Assembly (NCBI GenBank): GCA_937891465.1
Contig: CALAHF010000228.1
Coordinates: forward strand, 1 to 60,741
Length of the DNA stretch: 60,741 nucleotides
Source: an uncultured Verrucomicrobiales bacterium
GTDB taxonomy: Bacteria; Verrucomicrobiota; Verrucomicrobiia; Verrucomicrobiales; DEV007
Direction of reading: 5' to 3'
Both the position numbers and the translations under genes were made by a program. The notes beneath the pieces were generated by a model that saw only the letters and a program-made list of their open reading frames with translations, was not told the DNA's origin and searched no databases. Of the stretch, positions 1 through 8,781 are shown piece after piece. How positions within the stretch are numbered: the first letter of the stretch is position 1; each line of letters begins with the position of its first letter.

Positions 1-44
1 CGGAGGAATCGGAGGAATCGGAGGAATCGGAGGAATCGGAGGAA
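1..44 (+). repeat. 9-nt tandem repeat encoding Gly-Gly-Ile
   Basis: Nearly five perfect copies of the 9-mer GGAGGAATC run from the window edge. In frame 2 they encode a (Gly-Gly-Ile)n run that continues into the partial gene below. The array probably continues upstream of the window. Confidence 0.9.
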
Positions 45-244
45 ATGGGCTGGGTCAGAACTCACGCAATAATTCTTTCTCATATGGCTCGGTAGATCTT
101 GCCGGAGTTTATATGGTGCCGCCGATTGCGACCGCATCTCCGGTTGAGGAGGAGACCAAGGTTATTTTTAAGAGCCGGAGTCGAACCAAAGCTAAAAATC
201 GTCGCGTCATCCGATCGAATCCAATGTCTCCAACAAGTCCCTAA
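2..244 (+). CDS. C-terminal end of a Gly-rich protein (partial)
   Basis: The frame starting at base 2 is open from the window edge to TAA at 242-244 and encodes about 80 residues. It begins with a Gly-Gly-Ile repeat, then has a polar Asn/Ser segment, the stretch VYMVPPIATASP and a basic tail (KSRSRTKAKNRR). A strong terminator follows 47 nt after the stop, which supports this as a real gene end. The overlapping longer frame at 99-485 runs through that terminator and is taken as a shadow. I do not recognise a family; Gly-rich repeats next to a basic tail would fit a surface or RNA-associated protein, but only the tail is visible. Confidence 0.55.
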   Translation, partial: GGIGGIGGIGGIGGNGLGQNSRNNSFSYGSVDLAGVYMVPPIATASPVEEETKVIFKSRSRTKAKNRRVIRSNPMSPTSP

Positions 245-291
245 CTTTGGGGTACGACCCTTTGGGAATTACATAAAGGTTTTCGAAAAGC

Positions 292-322
292 CGCCACCGA
301 GCAATTCGGTGGCGTTTTTTTT
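292..322 (+). terminator. Rho-independent terminator after the Gly-rich gene
   Basis: A perfect 9-bp stem (CGCCACCGA with TCGGTGGCG, loop GCAAT) is followed directly by eight T residues at 315-322. It lies 47 nt past the stop codon of the partial gene and is correctly oriented for it. Confidence 0.9.
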
Positions 323-551
323 ATGTCCGGGATGGAACGGGCGCATTACAGCGGGAAACCGAAACCGACCCTGGTGGCTCTCATTAGCAGTCATCTTCGC
401 GATAGATCCACCGATGAGAGAACACAGATACGAGGTGTTTTTTATAAAAAGCGGGAAATTCAGCTTAATAATTAAAAAAATTTAAAAATTAATAACAATT
501 AGACTTGAAATAACCTTAATTTTTAATGCATTTACTATAATTATTAAAATA
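323..551 (+). promoter_or_regulatory. AT-rich intergenic region with a putative -10 box
   Basis: No gene is seen here. From about 430 to 551 the sequence is very AT-rich. TATAAT at 536-541 is a perfect -10 hexamer only 10 nt before the ATG at 552; TTGAAA at 505-510 is too far for a standard -35 (25-nt spacer). No Shine-Dalgarno sequence precedes the ATG, so a leaderless transcript is possible. This is suggestive only. Confidence 0.3.
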
Positions 552-1434
552 ATGAACCTGCGAACTTCATCACCCCATTCACGGCTGGCGCTTATTGCTT
601 CCGCCATCATCGTCATGTCCGGTTTCGGAAATTCAGCCTTTTAACAATGCGTTGGTTTCTCACGAAACGGAACCGGATTATTTTATCGGAGCTTCCGTAG
701 CCCTTCGTGACGATCAGTATTTGTTTTTCTACGGTCGGATTTCAGGATTTTATCAAATCAACAAACGTTGGAGTTCAGTGACAGGTTACGGAATTCAGGG
801 AATCACTTATGAAGATTCGCTTTTGAGTGAGCGAGAAGAACGACTGACGCATACGGTTTCGCAGCAAATCCGCTATTCATTCACTCCGAACACCACGGGA
901 CGTGCTGAATACCGCCTAAAAGCTACGGAATTCGATTCGATCGATTATGACTCAATGTCACACTTCGCCCTTGCTGGAGTTGACCACCGTTTTTCTGAAA
1001 CCACGACGGGAACAGTGGTCGCTGGTGCAGAATTCCGTGATTACGACCGGAATGGTCGTGATTCAACAAGCCCTCATGTTGAGGCCGCTTTGTCCCACCG
1101 GCTTTCGGATCGCACATCGTTTCGCTGGGTGGCCCGTGCGAGCCTTGAGGACAATGAGATTTTCGGATTCAACGAGCGATATTCCTATCGGACAGGTGTT
1201 ACGGTGAATCACGCGATCACCGACAAACTTCGGGCAATGGCTGGCGCGAGCTACGTGTTCAGTGAGTTCGAAGGCGATGTTTTCGACAGCATCAATGAAG
1301 ACACCATCGCCCTTCAAACGGGGCTTGCCTACCGAGTCGTCGAGAACGTCGATCTGCGATTGAGCTATTACTACACGACAAATGCGTCGGATGACGAAAA
1401 CCGCGTTTCGCTCGGTGCAACAGCGACACTCTAA
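552..1434 (+). pseudogene. Outer-membrane beta-barrel protein, apparent +1 frameshift after signal peptide
   Basis: ATG at 552 opens a typical signal peptide (basic start, LALIASAIIVMSGF core, then GNSAF) that stops at TAA 642-644. The main body, about 265 residues, is in the next frame (open from 595 and before). Removing one T from the TTTT at 639-642 joins signal peptide and body seamlessly. The body has alternating polar/aromatic beta strands separated by short turns, ends in a strand before TAA at 1432-1434, and resembles the putative beta-barrel porin 2 family (BBP2_2, PF10082). Known members sit in the outer membrane, often near exopolysaccharide or sorting genes. Explanations are a sequencing error in the T run, a true frameshift mutation, or phase-variable slippage. 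The family call is by pattern only. Confidence 0.65.
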
Positions 1435-1509
1435 AGCAATTTGAAACCAATAATGGGTTGGTTCGCAGAAAGCTCTGTTCGGAAACGGGCAGGGCTTTTT
1501 CGTCTTCTA

Positions 1510-1552
1510 CGATCGAACAGGGTAAATTCGTCATACAGACCCTGTTGGATCG
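1510..1552. repeat. 43-nt dispersed palindrome, copy 1
   Basis: Arms at 1510-1523 and 1539-1552 are complementary with one mismatch; right arm ACCCTGTTGGATCG. It lies between the convergent beta-barrel and DUF3307 genes, where a bidirectional hairpin could also end transcription. Confidence 0.85.
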
Positions 1553-1565
1553 TGGCGGCAATAAT

Positions 1566-1973
1566 TTAAAACCAGCCGATCCAGATAATAACCACATAAA
1601 CCAGCTTTGTGGCGACGTGGAGTCCCTGGTCCTGCCCGAATGAGGTGCGTCCTTCGCATTTCACGGAGTCAATTGCCCAATGAATAACGAATTCGGCAAA
1701 TCCGAGAAGCATGCTGCCAGTGATTGCCCAGACAAACCCTGCATGAATCAGGGAATGGGCTGACATGAGGTAAATCCAAAGAAATTTTGGTGGCTCGCCT
1801 CCGTCACCCAGCTTTGGTGCCGGGAGGTGACGGTTTTTTCCGTTAGCAATGAATTCGCCCTGGAGTGGAAAATCCGCGAACGCATGCCCAATCAGGAGGG
1901 CAAATAAAAGCGCTAAGGCAGATGCCGGATCGGAAGCCGACACCATGGGCAAAGTGATACTCGAGTGCAACAT
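1566..1973 (-). CDS. DUF3307 family membrane protein
   Basis: 135 residues, with about four hydrophobic segments. The hallmark near the N-terminus, LIGHAFADFPLQ, matches the conserved His/Asp motif of DUF3307 (PF11750), a small integral membrane family of unknown function. A second conserved patch, SAHSLIHAGF, and the motif HWAIDSVK (family HxxxD) are also present. Length is normal for the family. It is convergent with the beta-barrel gene, and lies downstream of the cyclic-nucleotide-binding gene on the same strand with a 50-nt gap. Function unknown; inner membrane location inferred. Confidence 0.8.
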   Translation of the reverse strand: MLHSSITLPMVSASDPASALALLFALLIGHAFADFPLQGEFIANGKNRHLPAPKLGDGGEPPKFLWIYLMSAHSLIHAGFVWAITGSMLLGFAEFVIHWAIDSVKCEGRTSFGQDQGLHVATKLVYVVIIWIGWF

Positions 1974-2023
1974 AGTTGATCTAAAATCTGTACTATGCCC
2001 GCTGGCTCGTCAAGGGCAAGACC

Positions 2024-2500
2024 TTAGAAAGAGTCCATCATGGCTTCACGGGCCATGGCGACTTTTTCGTTCGTCTTACGCAATCGCTTGCTCAGTTGAG
2101 TGGCGACATTAACAAGCAGGCGAGGTGCGGCTTCAGGATTGGACTCGAGAAAACGCTCCAGGCTGCTGCGATCGATTTTCCACACTTGAGAAACGCTGGA
2201 TTTCGAAACCACACTTGCGCTGGCTTTGCCCGGGTCAAAAATATTCACTTCTCCAATTGTGTCGCCGCCCTTCATTTTTCCAAGAAGGACAGACCGTCCA
2301 GTCGTATCAGTTTGAACGTGAAATGAGCCAACGATAATCAAAAATAGAGAATCCTGCTCCTGACCTTCAGCAATTAACGTATCGCCCTCGGCAGATGAAA
2401 TAAATTCTCCGTATTTTTCAAGTTCCAGACGATTATTGTCGTCAAGATCCTGCGCAAATCCCATCGCAGGCAAGTCCGGTGTTGGTGTTTCCTCGCTCAT
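2024..2500 (-). CDS. Stand-alone cyclic nucleotide-binding domain protein
   Basis: 158 residues forming one cNMP-binding beta-roll (Crp/Fnr sensor domain). Visible are the segment EGQEQDSLFLIIVGSFHVQ and the phosphate-binding-cassette-like region GDTIGEVNIFDPGKASASV (family GE...L...RAS). The Arg of the canonical RxA is replaced (GKASASV), so cAMP binding is uncertain. There is no helix-turn-helix, so it is probably not a direct transcription factor; the last 30 residues look helical (KRLRKTNEKVAMAREAMMDSF). It could be a regulatory subunit or a degenerate nucleotide-binding module. Confidence 0.8.
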   Translation of the reverse strand: MSEETPTPDLPAMGFAQDLDDNNRLELEKYGEFISSAEGDTLIAEGQEQDSLFLIIVGSFHVQTDTTGRSVLLGKMKGGDTIGEVNIFDPGKASASVVSKSSVSQVWKIDRSSLERFLESNPEAAPRLLVNVATQLSKRLRKTNEKVAMAREAMMDSF

Positions 2501-2568
2501 ATCAATTTATTTTAAGATCAGCAGGATCGTAGCCAAACGCTGTCGGGATGCCAGCAAAATCGATTTTT

Positions 2569-3861
2569 TTAAACGACCAGTAGCACTGGATTTTCCAGTA
2601 ATCGCTTCAACTCTGCCATGTAGGTGGCTCCGACGGCGCCATCAATCACGCGGTGATCACAACTCATTCCGATCCACATTCTCATGCCGGGGACGATTTG
2701 GTTGGCATCGTTCACCACGGGTTGTTTTGAAATGGTGCCAACCGAAAGAATTGCTGCTTGCGGCGGGTTGATGATCGCATCGAAATTATTCACCCCGTAG
2801 CTGCCGAGATTCGAGATGGTCATGGTGCCCCCCTGCATTTCATCAGGAGTCAGCTTCTTGTCACGAGCACGCCCTGCGAGATCACGAATTTCTCCGCTGA
2901 GCTGGCGCATGTTCTTGGTTTGAGCTGAACGAATCACTGGGGTTACCAATCCATCGTCAATCGCCACTGCGATTGCGAGATTCACTTCACCGAATTGGAG
3001 AATTGAGTCGCCCTGAAACTCAGCATTTACTTGTGGAACTTTGACTGCAGCCATCACGGAGGCGCGCATGATAAAGTCGTTCACAGTGTATTTTGGGCCA
3101 CCATTTTCGATGCTGGCTTCATTCACTTTGCTGCGAAGCTGCATCATTGGCTCCGCGTCGATTTCCACATTCAGATAAAAGTGAGGAACCGTCGTCTTGC
3201 TCAACAAAAGTCGGTCTGCGATGACGCGGCGCATTCCGGAAAGAGGCAGGACTTCGTCTCCGCGCTCGCTGACAGGTGCATTCAGGCCGATTCCGCCCGC
3301 TGTTCCAACGCCACCGGAGAATCCACCGGCCGCAACCATCAAAACGTCGTCTTTTACTACTCGGCCACCGGGGCCTGAACCACGCAACGTTCCGACGTTG
3401 ATTCCATGCTCATCAGCAAGTCGTTTCGCAAGAGGCGAGGCTTTGGCGCGATCGCCAGAAAGTGTCGAAGCTTGGGGAAGAGAACTGCCGGTTTTCGCCG
3501 GAGTGGCCGCTTTTGCTGGAGCTGCGGCAGGTGCCGGTGAGCTTGAAGCCGGAGCTTCTTCTGCAGCTGGCTCGCCGCCTGCTGTAGCTGGAGGGGTATC
3601 CGCATCGTCGGGAGCATCTTCCCCATCTTCTAAAACAAGCGCGAGCGCACCACCAAGAGCTGCGGATTCGCCTTCTTTGATGTAAATTTTGTGAATAACG
3701 CCGTCTGCGAAAGAAGACATCGTCATGGTTGCCTTGTCGGTTTCGACCTCAGCGACTTCGTCACCGTTAGCGACAGAGTCGCCCTCTTTTATAAGCCACT
3801 TAACCAGAGTTCCCTCGGTCATCGTGTCGCTCAATTTCGGCATCGTGATATACTCTGGCAT
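2569..3861 (-). CDS. pdhC: Dihydrolipoamide acetyltransferase, E2 of the pyruvate dehydrogenase complex
   Basis: 430 residues with the full E2 layout. Residues 1-80 form one lipoyl domain with the lipoylated Lys in [10 protein letters not shown] Pro/Ala-rich flexible linker follows to about 135, then a peripheral subunit-binding domain ([14 protein letters not shown]...[12 protein letters not shown], about 138-175), and the catalytic acyltransferase core with the C-terminal DHRVIDG motif holding the catalytic His. It transfers acetyl groups from lipoamide to CoA in the cytoplasm. E1 and E3 genes are not in the window, so a 2-oxoglutarate or branched-chain E2 cannot be strictly excluded, though [17 protein letters not shown] is typical of pyruvate E2. 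The gene is followed by a 68-nt gap to the cyclic-nucleotide-binding gene. Confidence 0.92.
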   Translation of the reverse strand: MPEYITMPKLSDTMTEGTLVKWLIKEGDSVANGDEVAEVETDKATMTMSSFADGVIHKIYIKEGESAALGGALALVLEDGEDAPDDADTPPATAGGEPAAEEAPASSSPAPAAAPAKAATPAKTGSSLPQASTLSGDRAKASPLAKRLADEHGINVGTLRGSGPGGRVVKDDVLMVAAGGFSGGVGTAGGIGLNAPVSERGDEVLPLSGMRRVIADRLLLSKTTVPHFYLNVEIDAEPMMQLRSKVNEASIENGGPKYTVNDFIMRASVMAAVKVPQVNAEFQGDSILQFGEVNLAIAVAIDDGLVTPVIRSAQTKNMRQLSGEIRDLAGRARDKKLTPDEMQGGTMTISNLGSYGVNNFDAIINPPQAAILSVGTISKQPVVNDANQIVPGMRMWIGMSCDHRVIDGAVGATYMAELKRLLENPVLLVV

Positions 3862-3910
3862 AACGGGAAAATATCAGTCTTTCAGACAAAAGAAATTCAA
3901 TAAAAAGAAG

Positions 3911-3984
3911 TGGAGGCGAGGGCGGGAATCGAACCCGCGATGGAGATTTTGCAGACCTCTGCCTTACCACTTGGCCACCTCGCC
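3911..3984 (-). tRNA. tRNA-Cys (GCA)
   Basis: The reverse strand folds as a cloverleaf: acceptor GGCGAGG pairing with CCTCGCC, discriminator T, and an encoded CCA (complement at 3911-3913). The anticodon loop is CTGCAAA, giving anticodon GCA for cysteine. The T arm contains GGTTCGATTCC. It sits between cysN and the E2 gene, all on the minus strand. Confidence 0.96.
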
Positions 3985-4039
3985 ACTTCCTGTCCGAAAA
4001 ATCGGAACCGCACTAAATCGACGGATTGAACAATGTCAA

Positions 4040-5317
4040 TCAAACGATCATCCCCGCACCAACTGTTTCATTGGTTTGGGAATCGATCAAAACAAAGCTG
4101 CCTGTCGTCCGGTTGCTGCGATAGCTGTCGAAAAACAGCGGTCCTGAAGTCCGAATGGAGACTCGTCCGATCTCATTAAGAGCCATTTCGGACTGATCTT
4201 CTTCTTTATGCAGCGTGTTGATATTCACCTTGTAGCGAATCTCTTGAATCACTGCTTTCACTTCGTGAGTAGTGTGTCGAAGGTGAAATTTCGATCTTGG
4301 CGTGAGCTTTTTTGAATTGGAAAACCAGCAGACCATCGCCTCGATGTTTTGATCTTTCTGCGGAGGATTGTTCCCTTTCACGATCATGTCGCCGCGGCTG
4401 ATATCGATTTCGTCTTCCAACGTAATCGTGCACGAAAGCGGCGCATAAGCTTCCTCAAGGTCGCCGCCGTAGTTTGCGATCGCTTTGATTTTTGATTTGA
4501 AACCCGAAGGCTGAACAGTGATTTCGTCGCCCGGTTTGAAAACACCGCCAGCAACCCGACCTGCGTATCCGCGGAAATCGTGATGTTCATCTGAATGCGG
4601 ACGAATCACCCATTGAACTGGGAAACGAGCGTCGATGTGGTTGTGGTCGGAACCAATATAAACCGTCTCCAGATGATAAAGCATCGTTGGGCCCTCATAC
4701 CACGGCATCTTGGTTGATTTTTCGACTACATTGTCGCCGTGAAGCGCGCTCATAGGAATCGCGGTCATATCGACGATGTTGTCGAGACGTGACGCAAAAT
4801 CATGAAATTGGTCGACAATTTTGGTGTAGACCGCTTCGTCGTAATCGACCAAATCCATTTTATTCACCGCAATGATTACGTGGCGAATACGGAGCAAATT
4901 GGCGATAAATGCATGACGCATGGTCTGTTCAATCACGCCATGACGAGCATCGATCAGAATAATTGCCAAGTTCGCTGTAGAAGCCCCGGTCACCATGTTC
5001 CGAGTATACTGAATGTGCCCGGGAGTATCCGCGATGATGAATTTTCGTTTGGGCGTCGCAAAATATCGGTAAGCCACGTCAATCGTGATTCCCTGCTCGC
5101 GCTCCTCGCGCAAACCATCCGTCAGAAGCGCCAGGTTTGTGTGCTCATCGCCGCGCCGTTTCGAAGATGCCTCTGCGGCTTCGAGCTGGTCGTCGAACGT
5201 GTTTTTTGAATCGTAAAGCAATCGGCCAATCAAGGTTGATTTACCATCATCGACACTGCCCGCTGTCGTAAATCGCAGCAGGTCCATGTCTAAATATCCG
5301 TCAGTCGTCTCGCTCAT
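4040..5317 (-). CDS. cysN: Sulfate adenylyltransferase subunit 1 (GTPase)
   Basis: 425 residues, translation-factor GTPase family. P-loop GSVDDGKS at residues 20-27, DTPGH at 97-101 and NKMD at 152-155 are intact, followed by EF-Tu-like beta-barrel domains. With CysD it makes adenylyl sulfate (APS) from ATP and sulfate, driven by GTP. It lacks a fused C-terminal APS kinase, consistent with a separate cysC upstream. It is slightly shorter than enterobacterial CysN. Last gene of cysH-cysC-cysD-cysN. Confidence 0.95.
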   Translation of the reverse strand: MSETTDGYLDMDLLRFTTAGSVDDGKSTLIGRLLYDSKNTFDDQLEAAEASSKRRGDEHTNLALLTDGLREEREQGITIDVAYRYFATPKRKFIIADTPGHIQYTRNMVTGASTANLAIILIDARHGVIEQTMRHAFIANLLRIRHVIIAVNKMDLVDYDEAVYTKIVDQFHDFASRLDNIVDMTAIPMSALHGDNVVEKSTKMPWYEGPTMLYHLETVYIGSDHNHIDARFPVQWVIRPHSDEHHDFRGYAGRVAGGVFKPGDEITVQPSGFKSKIKAIANYGGDLEEAYAPLSCTITLEDEIDISRGDMIVKGNNPPQKDQNIEAMVCWFSNSKKLTPRSKFHLRHTTHEVKAVIQEIRYKVNINTLHKEEDQSEMALNEIGRVSIRTSGPLFFDSYRSNRTTGSFVLIDSQTNETVGAGMIV

Positions 5318-5369
5318 AAAAATCTAAAATGTGAATTCGTAAAAAATTGAAGTCTGGAGTCGGTTTGGC

Positions 5370-6290
5370 CTAGAAATAACCCTCTTTTTTCCGGTCCTCC
5401 ATGGCCGTCTCGGAGCGGCGGTCATCGGCGCGGGTCCCACGCTCAGTTTGGCGGGCAGTGGCGACTTCTTGAATGATTTGATCCAGGCTATCGGCGTCGG
5501 ATTCCACGGCTCCGGTGCAAGTCATGTCACCGATGGTGCGAAAGCGAACCCGCAGCGTCTCGACTTTTTCACCCGGTTGAGGCTGAACAATGTCTGATGT
5601 TGCCAAAAGGGATCCTCCACGTGAAACCACTTCGCGATCATGGCTGAAATACAAATTCGGTAGATCAATATTCTCAGCCTTGATGTATTGCCACACATCC
5701 ATCTCGGTCCAGTTCGATAGAGGGAAGACGCGGAAATTCTCACCGTGATGCTTCCGGCCATTGAAAATGTTCCACAGCTCCGGTCGCTGATTTTTGGGGT
5801 CCCACTCACCGAAATCATTTCGATGAGAAAAGAAACGCTCCTTCGCTCGGGCCTTTTCTTCATCGCGACGACCACCGCCCAGGCAGGCATCGTATTCACC
5901 CTCTTCAATCGCTTCGAGAAGAGTCACTGTCTGCAATGCATTTCGACTCGCATTCGCTCCGGTTTCCTCGGTTGCAGTTCCTTTATCAATCGAACCTTGA
6001 ACCAGGGCGACTCGTAAATCGGCTTTCAATTCTGCTACGTAGCTATCGCGGAATGCGATGGTTTCAGGGAAATTATGTCCCGTGTCAACATGCAGGAGCG
6101 GAAAGGGCAAGCGCGCCGGGTGAAACGCTTTGCGGGCCAAATGCGCCATGACGATGGAGTCTTTACCGCCAGAAAAAAGCAGAGCCGGCTTTTCAAACTG
6201 AGCCGCAGTTTCGCGCAGGATGAAAATCGCTTCGGACTCCAGTTGAGCCAAATGATTTACCTGATATGAATGTCGTTTCGTGTCTTCCAT
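5370..6290 (-). CDS. cysD: Sulfate adenylyltransferase subunit 2
   Basis: 306 residues, PP-loop ATP pyrophosphatase superfamily. The PP-loop SGGKDS is at residues 40-45, with the typical CLGGGRRDEEKARAKER patch and the C-terminal region ending GYF, as in CysD proteins (usually about 300 aa). It adenylates sulfate together with CysN in the cytoplasm. Located 22 nt after cysC and 52 nt before cysN on the same strand. Confidence 0.96.
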   Translation of the reverse strand: MEDTKRHSYQVNHLAQLESEAIFILRETAAQFEKPALLFSGGKDSIVMAHLARKAFHPARLPFPLLHVDTGHNFPETIAFRDSYVAELKADLRVALVQGSIDKGTATEETGANASRNALQTVTLLEAIEEGEYDACLGGGRRDEEKARAKERFFSHRNDFGEWDPKNQRPELWNIFNGRKHHGENFRVFPLSNWTEMDVWQYIKAENIDLPNLYFSHDREVVSRGGSLLATSDIVQPQPGEKVETLRVRFRTIGDMTCTGAVESDADSLDQIIQEVATARQTERGTRADDRRSETAMEDRKKEGYF

Positions 6291-6312
6291 TTCGTTCGTT
6301 CAAAAAAATTGT

Positions 6313-6909
6313 TCAACCTCGTTCTATACGTGAAATCACCGCTTGGTATAGAGTTTCCAGCGACTTCGCTTCGGTTTGAGATTCCGTTTCGATAATTATG
6401 TCAGCGTGCTCGGGTTCTTCAAATGCGGAATCCTTCCCTGTGAAATTTTTTACTTCGCCAGCTTTTACTTTTGCATAAAGCCCCTTCGGATCCCGCTCTG
6501 CACAGGCATCGAAAGAAGCTTTCACATACACTTCCAGCAAATCGTCATCGCCAATAATTTCGCGAGCGTTCGCCCGGAGGCTTTCCACGGGTGTGATGAA
6601 GGAGGTCAGCGTGATAATTCCTGAGTCCGCGAAAAGCTTCGCGACTTCAGAAACGCGGCGGATGTTTTCGGCCCGATCATCGTCGGTAAATCCCAGATTG
6701 TTGTTCAAGCCCGAGCGAATATTGTCGCCGTCGAGAACCTTAATAAATTTGCCTTCGTCGTGTAATTTTCGCTCCAGCAGATTCGCCAGGGTGCTTTTTC
6801 CTGATCCGCTTAACCCATACATCCATACCACGAGTCCCCGCTGACCAAGCAGCGTTTCCTTTGCCTCGCGTGGCAACATTTTGTCAAAGGTGGGATAAAG
6901 ATTGTCCAT
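6313..6909 (-). CDS. cysC: Adenylyl-sulfate kinase
   Basis: 198 residues, the usual length. P-loop GLSGSGKST is at residues 32-40; DGDNIRSGLN, the APS-binding FITPVESLR region and the RDPKGLY motif are conserved. It phosphorylates APS to PAPS. Its presence fits the PAPS-type reductase immediately upstream (7-nt gap to cysH), so this organism uses the PAPS route rather than direct APS reduction. Confidence 0.96.
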   Translation of the reverse strand: MDNLYPTFDKMLPREAKETLLGQRGLVVWMYGLSGSGKSTLANLLERKLHDEGKFIKVLDGDNIRSGLNNNLGFTDDDRAENIRRVSEVAKLFADSGIITLTSFITPVESLRANAREIIGDDDLLEVYVKASFDACAERDPKGLYAKVKAGEVKNFTGKDSAFEEPEHADIIIETESQTEAKSLETLYQAVISRIERG

Positions 6910-6916
6910 CGTAAAA

Positions 6917-7753
6917 TTAGATCGAAAAGTCGATTTCTTCGTGAAGACCGCACTCGCGTTTCAGGCCAAAAAAGCGAGTCTCCTCTTCGGTCATGCCGTC
7001 GGTGAGTTTTCTCGTCGTATGAACGTCGCCGATTGAAACGTAGCCTTCATCCCAGAGAGGATGATAGGGGAGGTCGTTGGCTTTCAGGTAATTAAAAATA
7101 TCCAAATCTGTCCAGTCAATAATCGGATGGAGCTTTGCGCGGCCTTTTTGAGCCACCAGAGCCGGCATTTTTTCGCGGGAACCACTTTGCTGCCGACGAA
7201 TCCCTGCCAGGAGAAGATCGACATTCAAATCCTTTAGAGACCGGTCCATCGGCTCGACTTTATTGAGCTGATTGTATTTTTCGATGCTTTCGAGGCCATC
7301 TCCCCACATTTTCCCAAAACGGGCTTCCTGCCATGCCGGCGACAGCGGATTGGAATAAATTTTCAAGTTCAGGTTTAGTCTTTCCGTCAGTTGATCGATA
7401 AACTGATACGTCTCGGGAAAAAGGTAGCCGGTATCTACGAGAATGACCGGAATTCCCGGTGCGGCTACGTTTACCATATGCAGCGACACCGCCGATTGAG
7501 CTCCAAAGCTTGAACTGAGGGCAATGCGATCCGCGCCAAATTTTTCCAAACCCCACGCCACGCGTTCTTCAGCCGTTTTCGATTCGAGCGCAGCGTTGTC
7601 AGCGTGAAAATCGATTTCGAATTTTTGGCCCAACTCCACCAGGTTTGAACCGCCTGCCGAATTTGATTTCAGAGCGGGTTCATCGTTCGGTTTTGGAGCT
7701 GTCAGAGTAAATTCTGCCATCGGGCCACGAAAGTGGGTTACATCGGCGATCAT
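6917..7753 (-). CDS. cysH: Phosphoadenylyl-sulfate reductase
   Basis: 278 residues. The segments [12 protein letters not shown], the [13 protein letters not shown] region and the C-terminal KRECGLHEE motif with the single catalytic Cys match PAPS reductases. The extra Cys pairs that bind a 4Fe-4S cluster in APS reductases are absent, so PAPS should be the substrate, with thioredoxin or glutaredoxin as reductant. A second possible start is Met-11. First gene of the sulfate operon. No siroheme sulfite reductase is in the window. Confidence 0.93.
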   Translation of the reverse strand: MIADVTHFRGPMAEFTLTAPKPNDEPALKSNSAGGSNLVELGQKFEIDFHADNAALESKTAEERVAWGLEKFGADRIALSSSFGAQSAVSLHMVNVAAPGIPVILVDTGYLFPETYQFIDQLTERLNLNLKIYSNPLSPAWQEARFGKMWGDGLESIEKYNQLNKVEPMDRSLKDLNVDLLLAGIRRQQSGSREKMPALVAQKGRAKLHPIIDWTDLDIFNYLKANDLPYHPLWDEGYVSIGDVHTTRKLTDGMTEEETRFFGLKRECGLHEEIDFSI

Positions 7754-7839
7754 GTCAAATGTTTATTCCCTAGTTCTCTATCGGATTAGTCGAGAATTAA
7801 AGCAGGGGCTTACGAAATGGTTTTCTTCGGCTCGAAAAT

Positions 7840-8604
7840 TCACGTTTTATCGCTGAAATGCGTCTCCAGAAATTCCTCAAGGCTGATCCGGTCGAAGGGC
7901 CGCTTCCGGAATTCTGATTCAAGAAAAGACGGCGGTGGATCGTGCCAGCCTTCTTTAGTGACGGAGAAATACCAGGGGCCTTGATCCCCGGCGTAAAGAA
8001 TTTTTCCATCGCTACCCACCACAAAAATTCGGGTCGGCCATGCACCCCAACTCGCGGCAACTGGATCATCAATGTCGTCAACGAGGAAATTGAGATTTAA
8101 ACCCTTCCGCTTGCGAAAATCTAGGGCTGCCTGGCAACGGCTTTCTAAATCGCTTGGGTCCTGTATGGGCGGGATTTCCTCATTCGCAAAATCGTTTTGT
8201 AACATGGGCTGGAATCCGCCCTCGGGATGGGCTTCCCTAATGTAGATGAGATTGAAGCTTGCCTTACCTTCATACCGGTTCGCCAGATGATTGAGGTCTT
8301 TGTTGAAGAGATTGCTAGAGGTGCAACTCCCACTTCCAAAAACCAAAATTCCCGGAATTCGTTTCCACAACGAACTCAGCTCGACTTCATTTCGGGTGGA
8401 AGGATCAAAAACCACTCAATCCAAAGCGAATTCGCCGGCGACAGGTGCGTTTTTTGAACGTGTCAGGATAATTTCTACAGCCTGGTCACGGTTATACACA
8501 GTCTGGCCGGAGAAAGCGTCAGCTTCAGCCGCAGGTTTCTGCTCGCAACCGCTGTAGCAAACCAAGCTCGTGATCAAAATCCAAATGCGAATTCCTTCCG
8601 ACAT
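7840..8604 (-). CDS. Deiodinase-like thioredoxin-fold lipoprotein, interrupted by in-frame TGA
   Basis: From ATG at 8604 a lipoprotein signal is visible (LITSLVCYSGC, lipobox Cys at residue 20), then a linker ending GEFALD. Codon 63 is TGA (8416-8418), and the same frame resumes immediately and runs to 7840. The second part (191 residues) resembles the iodothyronine deiodinase family (PF00837): FGSGSCTSSN at the redox site and IYIREAHPEGGF. The segment straddling the TGA (GEFALD-x-VVFDPSTRNEVELSS) reads like the uninterrupted first strands of a thioredoxin fold, so the TGA replaces a normal residue. Options are nonsense mutation (TGG to TGA), sequencing error, or selenocysteine; I see no clear SECIS hairpin and no selA/selB here. 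Downstream of typA and upstream of cysH on the same strand. Confidence 0.65.
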
Positions 8605-8668
8605 TACCCCTTAAACACTATCTGAAGCCTAAAGTTTCAGAAGAAACGGAAAAACGATTCATCAGTAT

Positions 8669-8751
8669 CGGTTCAGCGAACCAACCCTATTCGATCGTTT
8701 TGGCATTTCGAACCAACAGGGTGCGTTCGTCAAACATACCCTGTTGGTTCG
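8669..8751. repeat. 43-nt palindrome copy 2 plus adjacent half-copy
   Basis: A full element at 8709-8751 has perfect 14-bp inverted arms (CGAACCAACAGGGT with ACCCTGTTGGTTCG). A half-unit ending CCCTATTCGATCG lies just before it at about 8669-8699. Both lie between the typA stop and the start of the deiodinase-like gene, so they could act as a hairpin ending typA transcription, though no long T run follows. Confidence 0.9.
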
Positions 8752-8781
8752 TGAAATTCAGATTTCGCCGTCGGCGAAATT

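Noticed and set aside
99-485. 128-codon open frame
   Set aside because: It runs across a clear Rho-independent terminator and overlaps the better-supported tail of the Gly-rich protein in another frame; composition shows no family features.
8416-8604. Separate 62-aa lipoprotein gene
   Set aside because: The frame continues directly into the deiodinase-like domain after a single TGA, so it is better seen as the N-terminus of that gene.
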